NCBI GenBank assembly: GCA_946222285.1
Contig: CAMIIP010000033.1
Location: 1 to 14,455, forward strand
Source: an uncultured Rothia sp.
GTDB lineage: Bacteria; Actinomycetota; Actinomycetes; Actinomycetales; Micrococcaceae
Reading direction: 5' to 3'
Length of the DNA: 14,455 bases
Below the pieces are notes generated by a model. It did no database searches and was not told where the DNA came from. It was given only the letters and a program-made list of their open reading frames with translations. Shown here piece after piece: positions 7,078 through 14,149 of the stretch (its first letter is position 1; each line of letters opens with the position of its first letter). Both the position numbers and the translations under genes were made by a program.

Positions 7078-10000
7078 ATGACACACCATTTGAACTTCCC
7101 GGCGCGAATGGGCAAGGCAGTACTTGCCGGCTCACTCGGAATAGCTATGGCATTCTCGCTGGGGATGCCCGCTTACGCGGCAATTGATCCTGATATGGTT
7201 CAAGATTCTTCGCAGGTCGTCGATGACAGCCTGACAGCCGCCATGCGAAACGCTGAAGGTAACGTTACTGCCTTCGTTCAGTTCAAGGGCGAAGGCGCTT
7301 TTGGGTCTACTCAGCCCGCAAACGTTCAAAAAGGTCAGGCCGATCCGATCCCCGCTACAGCGGCAGTAAAAGGTATTGAGGCCGATGTAGAGGGTAAGGC
7401 TAATGACGTTGCTTCAGAGGTGAACGGCGATATTCTTTACACCACCCATAACGCGCTACGCGGGGTTGCCGTAACCGCAGATGCTGAGAAGCTTCGCGAG
7501 CTGGCCAATCGCTCAGATGTGAAGAAAATTTCCCGTATCGTTCCTAAAGAACGATTCAATGGTCCTTCTGACATTGATACCCAGGCTCTTGCCAGCTGGG
7601 TCAATACCGGGAAAACCGGTCAAGGCGTGCGTATTGCCGTCGTCGATTCTGGCATCGATTACACTCACGCTGATTTTGGCGGTCCTGGAACCCAAGAAGC
7701 CTATGAAGAAGCAAAAGCTTCAGCCGATCTCCCCGCTGCTGATTCCGGTCTGTATGATTCAGCAAAGTTTGTGGGAGGCTATGATTTCGCCGGAGATAAT
7801 TACGATGGTGCTGGCAAAAAGGGCAGCCCCACCCCAACCCCCGACGCTAACCCGCTTGACTGCCGCGAAGGCGGTCACGGCACTCACGTGGCAGGAACTG
7901 CCGCTGGTTATGGTGTAGATAAAGACGGTAAAACCTACCGTGGCGACTACACCAAACTGACTTCTGAAGAAGTGGGTTCCATGAAGATCGGTCCGGGCTC
8001 AGCGCCAGGGGCTGAACTGCTAGGCATGCGTGTTTTTGGTTGCGAAGGTAGCACGAACCTAACGGGAAACGCGCTAGACCGCACTCTTGACCCTAATGGA
8101 GACGGAGATTTTTCTGATCGAGCTAATATTGTCAACCTTTCACTAGGCTCAGATTTTGGTCCCATCGATGATCCTGAAAACGATATTGTTGAGGCGCTTA
8201 ACCGCCAGGGAACCCTCTCGGTCATTGCAGCAGGTAATGCTAACGGATACAAGGGCGTGGGCGATACCTATTCCAACCTGGGCAACCCCGCAAATACCGT
8301 TTCGGCATTGACCGTAGCGAACTCCATCGGCTCAACCTACTACGTGGATCGGGCAGAAATCACTGCTCCTGATTCCATCAAGGGAAGCGTTACCGGAGAC
8401 TACTCGCGTAACTTCGACTACGCCAAAGCTTCAGCAGAGCAACTTGCTGGAACCGTGGTAGCGGCACCAGAAGAGAACAAATACGCCTGTGATGCTTTTC
8501 CCGCCGGAATCGATTTCAAGGGTAAGTGGGTACTCATCGATTGGTATGACGGCGAAGATTCCTTCCCCTGTGGTTCCACCAAACGCTTCGACAACATTGA
8601 AGCAGCTGGCGGTAAGGGCGTTGTCCTGACCTCTAACGTACATATGGAAAGTACCGGAATTTCTGGTAACGCCACTATCCCTGGTGTGCGCCTGAACGTA
8701 GATGATTCAGCTAAGGTTCGCCAGGCAACCCAAAATGGTGGAACCTTTGATATCACCCTCAAGAGTGAGTGGATGGAATCAGCTTCCAAACCTACCGACG
8801 CACTTGACACTCTCAATCCTTCTACCGCACGTGGACAGCACGGCTCGAACGGATTTACCAAGCCCGACGTCGCAGCTCCTGGCACCAATATCATGTCTGC
8901 TGGTGTGGGCAAGGGCAACGGCGGCACCGTGATGACCGGAACTTCTATGTCTACTCCGCACGTTGCCGGTGTGGCAGCTCTAGTTCTTCAGGCACACCAG
9001 AATTACTCGCCTTCTAATATCAAAGCGGCGATTATGAATACGGCAACGCATGATCTTAAAACCGCTGAGGGTGTAACCTATGCGGTCGATCGTGTGGGCG
9101 CCGGGCGTATTGACGCCAAAGCAGCGATTGATACTAAAGTTCTGGTCTACAACTCAGATGATCCCCACGAAGTTTCACAATCCTTCGGTGTGGCTGAAGT
9201 AAAGCCCGGTGATCCTCAACTGGTACTTACTCGTAATTTCACCGTCGATAATTTTGATTCCAAGGCTCATAACTACGCGGTAGCTTACGATTCTTCCGTT
9301 TCTATGCCCGGTGTAAATATCACGGTCACTCCTAGTGTGAATGTTGGTGCAGGTCAGAAAGCAGGATTTACTGTAACCGCCACCGTTGATCCCTCTGCGC
9401 TGGAAAAGACCGCTGATCCCGCTTTAGAAAAAGTTCAGCTCGATCAGGTGCGCCAGTTTATTGCGCAAGAATCAGGCCGTATTAAGCTTACCGAAGCTGG
9501 CACCGAACTGCGTGTTCCCGTGCAGATTGCGCCCAAGCCAATCTCAGATATGAACGCAAAGATCGATACTGCAGCACTGGGTCAGAGCGGCAGCGCTACA
9601 CCCGTTACCCTCAGCGGAACCGAACTTAACCAGGGCGGTTATCAGAGCCTACTTGGTGCTTTTGAACTGGGCGCAAAGAGTGATCGTATCTCCACCGCTT
9701 CTCTTCCGATTCCTTCCCTCCAACAGATCGATTTGCAGTATGTGGGAGCAAGCTCAAACGCCCCTGCGCTCACCGCTGCAGGGCAGGGCACTTCGGATGC
9801 GATGATGGGAATTGGTCTATCAACATGGGGTAACTGGGATGTCTCAACCCCTCCCGCTAACGCAGAAGTATCCATCGACGTCGATGGTAATCAGCGCCCG
9901 GATTACTTCCTCACCGTAGATCGTGAAGTAGGGCTTGATATGCCGCTGGCAATTCTGCGTGGCTATGTAAATGGCAAGCCTGAAGTGCTCGCTAGCTATC

Positions 10001-10992
10001 CCATCAACGGTGCCTGGGGCGATACCGATACCAACCTTATGGACTCCAACACCATGGTTCTACCGGTCAAGCTCTCCGATCTGGGTATCACCGATGCTAA
10101 TGCCGATCAGGTCAGCTACAAAGTTGATACCTACTCCTGGTACGTGGGAGGTCCAACTGACTCTACCGACTGGGTGAAGTACAACCCGATTAAACCTGCT
10201 GTATGGTTCGATGGGGCAGAGACCGCAACCAGCGTTCTTTACAAGGATTCGGCAGATACCAAGCTGAACATCCACCGTGAAGGCACGGAGGCAAAGAGCG
10301 CCCTCTTCTTCCACATGCACAATGCAAGCGGTGATTTGACCGGCATCAAGCAGGGTGAAGACGGCGCGAAAGCGCAGGTTATCGACCTGGCAGAGGCTAC
10401 TGAGCCAACTAAGCCTACTGAGCCAACCAAACCTGTCACGAATCCTCGATTTACCGATATCCCTGAAAGCTATCCCTTCTACAAAGAAATTTCGTGGTTA
10501 GCGTCCAGAGGAATCACTACCGGTTGGCCAGATGGTACCTTCCGCCCACAAGAGAATGTTTCTCGTGGCGCGATGGCAGCTTTCTTCTACCGCATGGCAG
10601 GATCCCCGCAGTACACCCCTCCTACGGCTTCTTCCTTCAAAGATGTGCCCACAACGCACCCCTTCTACAAAGAAATCTCATGGATGCAAACTCAGGGAAT
10701 TACTACCGGATGGGATGATGGCACCTTCCGCCCCGAAGAGCCCGTACAACGTGGCGCGATGGCAGCCTTCTTCTACCGCATGGCAGGATCACCTGAATAC
10801 CAGGGAGCGGTTGGAAACCGCTTTGTGGATGTGAAAGCTGATTCGCCATTTGCCAAGGAAATTTCCTGGCTAGCAGACCAGAACATTACTAACGGATGGG
10901 ACGACGGCACCTACCGCCCGCAGAATCCCATTCACCGTGATGCTATGGCAGCCTTCCTCTACCGCTACACCAAGAATGTAGAAGGAAAGTAA
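7078..10992 (+). CDS. Secreted subtilisin-like (S8) protease with PA insert and three SLH repeats
   Basis: A 1304-residue exported serine protease, probably held on the cell wall. Order of parts: signal peptide (1-34, cleavage after AYA); an I9-like propeptide (about 55-160); the S8 catalytic domain (about 182-705) with Asp190 (VVDSGID), His267 (GGHGTHVAG), oxyanion Asn387 (AAGNANG) and Ser623 (GTSMSTPHVAG), so the triad is intact; a protease-associated (PA) domain inserted between Asn387 and Ser623 (about 440-545); a calcium-loop-like DPNGDGDFSD at 338-347; a beta-rich region (about 735-1100, fibronectin-like at first, with acidic loops); a Thr/Glu/Pro/Lys linker (about 1106-1121); and three SLH repeats (about 1125-1180, 1187-1240, 1249-1304). 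The start at 7078 is chosen because AAGGA lies 6 bases upstream and a perfect signal peptide follows; the longer open frame to 6757 has none. It is followed by a strong terminator, so it is probably monocistronic. Subtilisins of oral Rothia have been linked to gluten breakdown; whether this one acts so is unknown. Confidence 0.95.
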   Translation: MTHHLNFPARMGKAVLAGSLGIAMAFSLGMPAYAAIDPDMVQDSSQVVDDSLTAAMRNAEGNVTAFVQFKGEGAFGSTQPANVQKGQADPIPATAAVKGIEADVEGKANDVASEVNGDILYTTHNALRGVAVTADAEKLRELANRSDVKKISRIVPKERFNGPSDIDTQALASWVNTGKTGQGVRIAVVDSGIDYTHADFGGPGTQEAYEEAKASADLPAADSGLYDSAKFVGGYDFAGDNYDGAGKKGSPTPTPDANPLDCREGGHGTHVAGTAAGYGVDKDGKTYRGDYTKLTSEEVGSMKIGPGSAPGAELLGMRVFGCEGSTNLTGNALDRTLDPNGDGDFSDRANIVNLSLGSDFGPIDDPENDIVEALNRQGTLSVIAAGNANGYKGVGDTYSNLGNPANTVSALTVANSIGSTYYVDRAEITAPDSIKGSVTGDYSRNFDYAKASAEQLAGTVVAAPEENKYACDAFPAGIDFKGKWVLIDWYDGEDSFPCGSTKRFDNIEAAGGKGVVLTSNVHMESTGISGNATIPGVRLNVDDSAKVRQATQNGGTFDITLKSEWMESASKPTDALDTLNPSTARGQHGSNGFTKPDVAAPGTNIMSAGVGKGNGGTVMTGTSMSTPHVAGVAALVLQAHQNYSPSNIKAAIMNTATHDLKTAEGVTYAVDRVGAGRIDAKAAIDTKVLVYNSDDPHEVSQSFGVAEVKPGDPQLVLTRNFTVDNFDSKAHNYAVAYDSSVSMPGVNITVTPSVNVGAGQKAGFTVTATVDPSALEKTADPALEKVQLDQVRQFIAQESGRIKLTEAGTELRVPVQIAPKPISDMNAKIDTAALGQSGSATPVTLSGTELNQGGYQSLLGAFELGAKSDRISTASLPIPSLQQIDLQYVGASSNAPALTAAGQGTSDAMMGIGLSTWGNWDVSTPPANAEVSIDVDGNQRPDYFLTVDREVGLDMPLAILRGYVNGKPEVLASYPINGAWGDTDTNLMDSNTMVLPVKLSDLGITDANADQVSYKVDTYSWYVGGPTDSTDWVKYNPIKPAVWFDGAETATSVLYKDSADTKLNIHREGTEAKSALFFHMHNASGDLTGIKQGEDGAKAQVIDLAEATEPTKPTEPTKPVTNPRFTDIPESYPFYKEISWLASRGITTGWPDGTFRPQENVSRGAMAAFFYRMAGSPQYTPPTASSFKDVPTTHPFYKEISWMQTQGITTGWDDGTFRPEEPVQRGAMAAFFYRMAGSPEYQGAVGNRFVDVKADSPFAKEISWLADQNITNGWDDGTYRPQNPIHRDAMAAFLYRYTKNVEGK
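10564..10790 (+). repeat. Direct DNA repeat within SLH repeats 1 and 2
   Basis: Bases 10564-10604 and 10750-10790 are the same over 41 positions but for one silent change (10581 T against 10767 C). A second shared block, CCCTTCTACAAAGAAAT, occurs at 10474-10490 and 10660-10676. Both lie 186 bases apart, exactly 62 codons, so the two SLH units are in register. The third unit (from about 10822) has the same protein pattern but clearly diverged DNA. This suggests recent duplication or gene conversion between units 1 and 2. Confidence 0.85.
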
Positions 10993-11019
10993 AGCCGAAG
11001 AAGTAGAATAGCTCTTGCT

Positions 11020-11062
11020 AAAAGCCTGGGCCGCTCCTCAATGAGGGGCGGCCCAGGCTTTT
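11020..11062. terminator. Strong bidirectional intrinsic terminator
   Basis: Arms 11020-11039 and 11043-11062 pair over 20 positions with one T:G wobble around a tiny AAT loop. The GC-rich core is bounded by AAAA on the left and TTTTT on the right, so both strands give a hairpin followed by a U run. It lies 27 bases after the protease stop and 29 bases after the stop of the DUF4870 gene on the other strand, and would end both transcripts. Confidence 0.95.
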
Positions 11063-11091
11063 TAATAAGTGTTATCGAGGTTCAATGATCT

Positions 11092-11595
11092 TTAGTCTTT
11101 GAGAATACGAACCTGCATGGGGTAATCATAAACTTCGCCGCGGCTGGCTCGTACTGCACCAATGATGTGGAAAATAAACATCAACACGGTGGTAGCTAAA
11201 AGAATCAAGCCGGTTAGAGGAAAGGCAAGCCCCAAAGTAATAATGGACAGAGCCCACGCACCGAGATTAATGAGCCAGATCGTGAAGTTGAAATTAAAGG
11301 CGCGCGCAGAGCTAGCGGCAGTGAACTTATATCCGGGCTTGTTCTTAAAAATAAACCAGAAAATCAGGGGACCAAGAAAGCTGAGTGTACTGGCTGTTAC
11401 CACGTATAAGCCGAGCGATGAGAGGTGCGATAGCAAAGACATGGTCTTTGCATCGGGGGCAATCGGGTTGCCATAAGCATCGAAATCAGGAGCAGGCTGC
11501 TGAGTGAAATTTGGTGGGGAATAAGGATCAGCCTGTGGCTGCTCAAAACCACCAGGGTTCTGGTTCGAGAATTGATCGTTAGGGTTCTGCGACAT
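11092..11595 (-). CDS. DUF4870 domain membrane protein
   Basis: A 167-residue protein with a disordered N-terminal ~48 residues rich in Asn, Gln and Pro, followed by a DUF4870 (Tic20-like) membrane domain. Three hydrophobic segments are visible (about 58-84, 102-122 and 127-148). The domain-typical features are SLLSHLSSLG at 53-62, GPLIFWFIFK at 75-84 and the ARAFNFNFTIWL stretch at 98-109; related proteins have ARE-LNFQLT there. The C-terminal IGAVRASRGEVYDYP segment is also typical. The function of the family is not established. The start has a modest GAAAGAAAG purine stretch upstream. A reasonable promoter lies at 11632-11661 on the same strand. It converges on the protease across the shared terminator. 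Confidence 0.88.
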   Translation of the reverse strand: MSQNPNDQFSNQNPGGFEQPQADPYSPPNFTQQPAPDFDAYGNPIAPDAKTMSLLSHLSSLGLYVVTASTLSFLGPLIFWFIFKNKPGYKFTAASSARAFNFNFTIWLINLGAWALSIITLGLAFPLTGLILLATTVLMFIFHIIGAVRASRGEVYDYPMQVRILKD

Positions 11596-11631
11596 AGCTT
11601 TCTTTCAATAGGTTAGGGAGTTTTCTCTAAC

Positions 11632-11661
11632 TCTATAAACTGTCTGTGCGCCCGTCAGCAA
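11632..11661 (-). promoter_or_regulatory. Candidate promoter for the DUF4870 gene
   Basis: On the minus strand a TTGCTG (11661-11656) is separated by 17 bases from TTATAG (11638-11633), or by 18 from TATAGA (11637-11632). Start of transcription would fall near 11625, leaving a leader of about 30 bases. A perfect 12-base palindrome ATGTAATTACAT (11667-11678) lies just upstream of the -35, where an activator could bind; that role is inferred. Confidence 0.42.
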
Positions 11662-11768
11662 AAAACATGTAATTACATCAAAAATCAGTCTCCGGTAGGA
11701 GAAAACTACCCCGTGCACTACCAACAAGCTACCCCTAAAATTCTCACCCTGGACGCGTAATGCCAGAG

Positions 11769-11774
11769 TAGAAT
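11769..11774 (+). promoter_or_regulatory. -10 box placing the nadE transcript start at its ATG
   Basis: TAGAAT at 11769-11774 is followed by 7 bases and then the nadE ATG at 11782. No Shine-Dalgarno sequence precedes the ATG. This is the spacing expected for a leaderless message, a common arrangement in actinobacteria. No clear -35 is seen at 16-18 bases upstream. Confidence 0.55.
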
Positions 11775-11781
11775 AATTCTC

Positions 11782-12606
11782 ATGCGCGAATTACAGGCAA
11801 GAATCATTGAAGAGCTCGGCGTCAAGCCCATCATCGACCCGGCAGAAGAAATACGCAAGCGCGTCCAATTTCTCTGCGACTACCTGAAAATCACCAAAAC
11901 CGGCGGTTTTGTGCTCGGTATTAGCGGTGGGCTCGATTCAACTCTCGCCGGGCGCCTGTGCCAGCTCGCCGTCGAACAACTCGCGCTCGAAGGTGTAGAA
12001 GCGGAATTTATCGCCGTCCGCCTGCCCTACAAAATACAAAAAGATGAGGACGACGCCCAGGCAGCTCTGCGCTTTATCCAGCCCGATCAAACGGTTACCT
12101 ACAATGTAGCTGCAGCCGTTGACGGTTTTGAGGCAGCCTTCCAAGACGCCGTGGGGCGACCTATCACTGACTTCAACAAAGGCAACGTCAAAGCCCGCGC
12201 CCGCATGATTGCCCAATACGCGCTCGCCGGCGAAAAGAACCTGCTGGTGATTGGAACCGATCACGCCGCCGAATCTGTTACCGGATTCTTCACCAAGTTT
12301 GGCGATGGCGGTGCCGACATTTTGCCGCTCTATGGGCTGAATAAACGTCAGAACCGCGAACTTTTGAAGATTCTCGGTGCCGAAGAAAGACTTTGGCAGA
12401 AAGCTCCCACCGCGGATTTACTTGACGGCAAACCGCTTCGTACCGACGAAGACGAACTCGGCCTCACCTACGATCAAATCGACGACTACCTCGAATGCCG
12501 AGAGATTGCTAGCGATGCCGCAGAAAACCTCGAAGGCAAGTTTCTGCGAAGCCGCCACAAGCGCACCACACCCGTTACCATCTTCGATGATTGGTTCAGG
12601 GCATAG
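11782..12606 (+). CDS. nadE: NH3-dependent NAD+ synthetase
   Basis: A 274-residue cytoplasmic enzyme that amidates deamido-NAD to NAD+ with ATP and ammonia, the last step of NAD synthesis. It is the short, ammonia-dependent form; no glutaminase (nitrilase-like) domain is fused. Seen in order: the N-terminal helix typical of the E. coli-type enzyme (ARIIEELGVKP), the ATP pyrophosphatase P-loop SGGLDST (48-54), the block GTDHAAESVTGFFTKFGDGG, LPLYGLNKRQNRELLKILGA, KAPTADLLDGKP, and a C-terminal RSRHKRTTPVTIFDDWFR. The start matches family N-termini and lacks a ribosome-binding site, consistent with a leaderless transcript. Its stop is 2 bases before the alarmone synthetase start, so the two are almost certainly one operon. 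Free ammonia must come from elsewhere in the cell. Confidence 0.97.
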   Translation: MRELQARIIEELGVKPIIDPAEEIRKRVQFLCDYLKITKTGGFVLGISGGLDSTLAGRLCQLAVEQLALEGVEAEFIAVRLPYKIQKDEDDAQAALRFIQPDQTVTYNVAAAVDGFEAAFQDAVGRPITDFNKGNVKARARMIAQYALAGEKNLLVIGTDHAAESVTGFFTKFGDGGADILPLYGLNKRQNRELLKILGAEERLWQKAPTADLLDGKPLRTDEDELGLTYDQIDDYLECREIASDAAENLEGKFLRSRHKRTTPVTIFDDWFRA

Positions 12607-12608
12607 CC

Positions 12609-13373
12609 ATGGAATTTAGTAACCATTCCGCAGAGCATTTCGAGAAAACGATTCTGCCCGCCATCGCCACTATGCGAGACTTCGGACAAGACTTCTCCCG
12701 CATGCTCATGGAATACCAATTCGCCATCAACGAGATCATGACCAAAGTGGAGATTCTCCGCGAGGAATTTTTGCAACTTTACCGCTACAACCCCATCGAA
12801 CACGTTTCTTCCCGCGTGAAAACCCCCGAATCGCTGGCACAGAAACTAGTGCGTAAAGGATTTAAACTTAGCGCCGAATCAGTGGCAAACAACGTGTTTG
12901 ATGTAGCTGGGGTACGCATTACCTGTAGCTTCATCGGAGACACCTACCGGGTGATGAACGCGCTGACCTCACAGGACGACATTGAAGTAATCGAAGTCAA
13001 AGATTACATTAAGTACCCCAAGAAGAATGGCTACAAGAGTCTGCACGTGATTGTACGGATTCCCGTTTACCTCTCTACCGGACCCAAAATGATTCCTGTG
13101 GAACTACAGTTCCGCACTATCGCCATGGACTTCTGGGCGGCGCTGGAACACAAGATTTTCTACAAATATGACCGCGAAGTCCCCGAACATCTTACTGAAG
13201 AACTCTTCAACACCGCGGTGATCGCCGACCAACTCGATCAACGTATGGAACGGCTCCACCGGTCGGTTCACGGCGAGAACGGACTGCGTGAAGAACACGA
13301 AGATCCCATGACTAGCGCAATCATCCTGCGTCAGCTCTTGGAATTGGCGCAGAACGATGGGAAGCATAAGTAA
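12609..13373 (+). CDS. Small alarmone synthetase, RelA/SpoT synthetase domain only
   Basis: A 254-residue stand-alone (p)ppGpp synthetase that transfers pyrophosphate from ATP to GDP or GTP. The synthetase motifs are complete: RVKTPESL (69-76), FDVAGVRITCSF (97-108), DYIKYPKKNGYKSLH (132-146) and VELQFRTIAMDFWAALEHKI (164-183), whose Glu165 corresponds to the catalytic base region. No HD hydrolase domain, TGS or ACT domain is present, so it cannot degrade alarmone. Length and the C-terminal helical tail resemble the RelQ/YjbM group, which forms tetramers; that assignment is inferred. The ATG at 12609 is preferred over an upstream TTG at 12591. CAGGG at 12597-12601 gives proper spacing, and the protein then begins 2 bases after the nadE stop, favouring translational coupling. 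The pairing with nadE suggests that NAD synthesis and stress signalling are made together. Confidence 0.94.
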   Translation: MEFSNHSAEHFEKTILPAIATMRDFGQDFSRMLMEYQFAINEIMTKVEILREEFLQLYRYNPIEHVSSRVKTPESLAQKLVRKGFKLSAESVANNVFDVAGVRITCSFIGDTYRVMNALTSQDDIEVIEVKDYIKYPKKNGYKSLHVIVRIPVYLSTGPKMIPVELQFRTIAMDFWAALEHKIFYKYDREVPEHLTEELFNTAVIADQLDQRMERLHRSVHGENGLREEHEDPMTSAIILRQLLELAQNDGKHK

Positions 13374-13382
13374 GGCGCACAT

Positions 13383-13466
13383 ATGCTGAACTGTGCAAAG
13401 CTCAGGATAAAGACCGTCGGTCGCTGGGCGACCTCGGTCTTTAATCGCTTTGCCACAGTCCAGCAT
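13383..13466. repeat. Two-tier inverted repeat after the alarmone synthetase
   Basis: An outer pair of arms (13383-13401 with 13447-13466) matches over about 19 positions with one mismatch and one bulged base. Inside it, after short unpaired joints, sits a second stem (13409-13422 with 13429-13442). Together they can form one 84-base, almost continuous hairpin on either strand. It starts 10 bases after the stop codon. The outer arms are more elaborate than a terminator needs. A mobile-element remnant, a structured RNA or a double-strand protein site are possible. Confidence 0.6.
13409..13442 (+). terminator. Probable terminator of the nadE-alarmone synthetase operon
   Basis: AAAGACCG...GGTCGC pairs with GCGACC...CGGTCTTT around a TGG loop (8 plus 6 pairs with a small internal joint). 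Only three T follow, then AATCG, so release may be weak or helped by Rho. Position 36 bases past the stop fits a terminator. It is nested inside the larger repeat at 13383-13466. Confidence 0.5.
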
Positions 13467-13592
13467 TCTACCTCACACTGCGTTGGACCGGCGGAATGCT
13501 CCTGTGAATAAGTCTTACAGTGTCTTGAACGTTCCGCTTCTTGTCCTAAAAAGACCTGGATTGCATTATGTTTGACGCATAACGTTGAGGGC
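13467..13592. promoter_or_regulatory. Spacer with candidate promoter for the isochorismatase gene
   Basis: No gene is seen here. A GCGGAA/TTCCGC pair (13491-13496 with 13532-13537) encloses a weaker CTGTGA/TTACAG pair, and GAACGTTC (13527-13534) is a perfect 8-base palindrome. A possible promoter is TTGTCC (13541-13546), 17 bases, CATTAT (13564-13569), with a start near 13576. Base composition falls sharply toward AT at about 13555. Confidence 0.35.
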
Positions 13593-14144
13593 ATGACACA
13601 TACTGCACTTATTATTGTTGATGTACAAGAATCTTTTCGCGTAATGCCTTCATGGAAAGATATTTCTAACCCCAATATTGTCGAGCCAATCAACGAACTG
13701 GTTAAACATGCTCGAATCAATCAAGATTACGTTGTTTGGGTTCTGCATCAAGATCCCGAATCGGGAACACCTTTCGACCCAGTAAATGGGCATGTCAAAC
13801 TTTTGGCCGGTTTGAATCCTGTTTCTGAAGATATTCAGGTTACAAAAACAAGTCATAACGCATTTACTACTACCAATTTGGGTCAGCAACTGCAGTCAAG
13901 AGGAGTTACTCATCTTCGTATCGCTGGTATCCGTACCGAACAATGCGTAGAAACTACCACTCGGTTAGCCTCAGATTTGGGGTATGAAGTTGAAGTTGTC
14001 TTAGACGCAACAGCTAAACACCCTTTGCCTTTAATAGGTACCGATGAAATTCTCTCTGCCGCTCAGGTGATTGAACGTACGGCTGCAGCTCTTACAGGCA
14101 GATTTGCATCTATTACCAGTGTGGAGCAAGTTGTGGCACAGTAA
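13593..14144 (+). CDS. Isochorismatase-family cysteine hydrolase
   Basis: A 183-residue protein of the isochorismatase-like superfamily (nicotinamidase, ureidoacrylate and N-carbamoyl amidohydrolases, isochorismatase). The catalytic triad is complete: Asp10 in ALIIVDVQESF, Lys85 in VTKTSHNAF and Cys118 in IRTEQCVETT. The fold-typical GIRTEQCV and the helix SDLGYEVEVVLDAT follow. A Cys nucleophile points to an amide hydrolase rather than a true isochorismatase; the substrate cannot be named. I place the start at ATG 13593, where family proteins begin. GAGG lies very close to it, and an in-frame TTG at 13572 is the alternative. The gene is AT-rich compared with nadE and the alarmone synthetase (for example 21 G/C of 60 at 13621-13680 against 38 of 60 at 12181-12240), suggesting horizontal origin. 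The next gene starts 5 bases after its stop, so the two form a unit. Confidence 0.88.
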   Translation: MTHTALIIVDVQESFRVMPSWKDISNPNIVEPINELVKHARINQDYVVWVLHQDPESGTPFDPVNGHVKLLAGLNPVSEDIQVTKTSHNAFTTTNLGQQLQSRGVTHLRIAGIRTEQCVETTTRLASDLGYEVEVVLDATAKHPLPLIGTDEILSAAQVIERTAAALTGRFASITSVEQVVAQ

Positions 14145-14149
14145 CTAAA

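Noticed and set aside
8418..8961. Long minus-strand open readings opposite the protease
   Set aside because: They lie opposite the conserved S8/PA coding sequence and have no start signals or recognisable sequence.
10396..10440. Short TEP/TKP repeat as a separate element
   Set aside because: It is the Pro/Thr-rich linker of the protease, a normal wall-spanning spacer.
11689..11710. Two mutually exclusive small stems (TCTCC/GGAGA and GGTAG/CTACC) before nadE, as a riboswitch or attenuator
   Set aside because: They lie upstream of the likely nadE -10 box, so they would not be in the nadE RNA; the stems are only 5 pairs.
12591..12608. TTG start for the alarmone synthetase inside nadE
   Set aside because: The ATG at 12609 has better spacing to CAGGG and gives the usual family N-terminus.
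13383..13466. Integron attC site
   Set aside because: The size is in range, but no GTTRRRY/RYYYAAC core ends are seen, and there is no integrase or cassette array.
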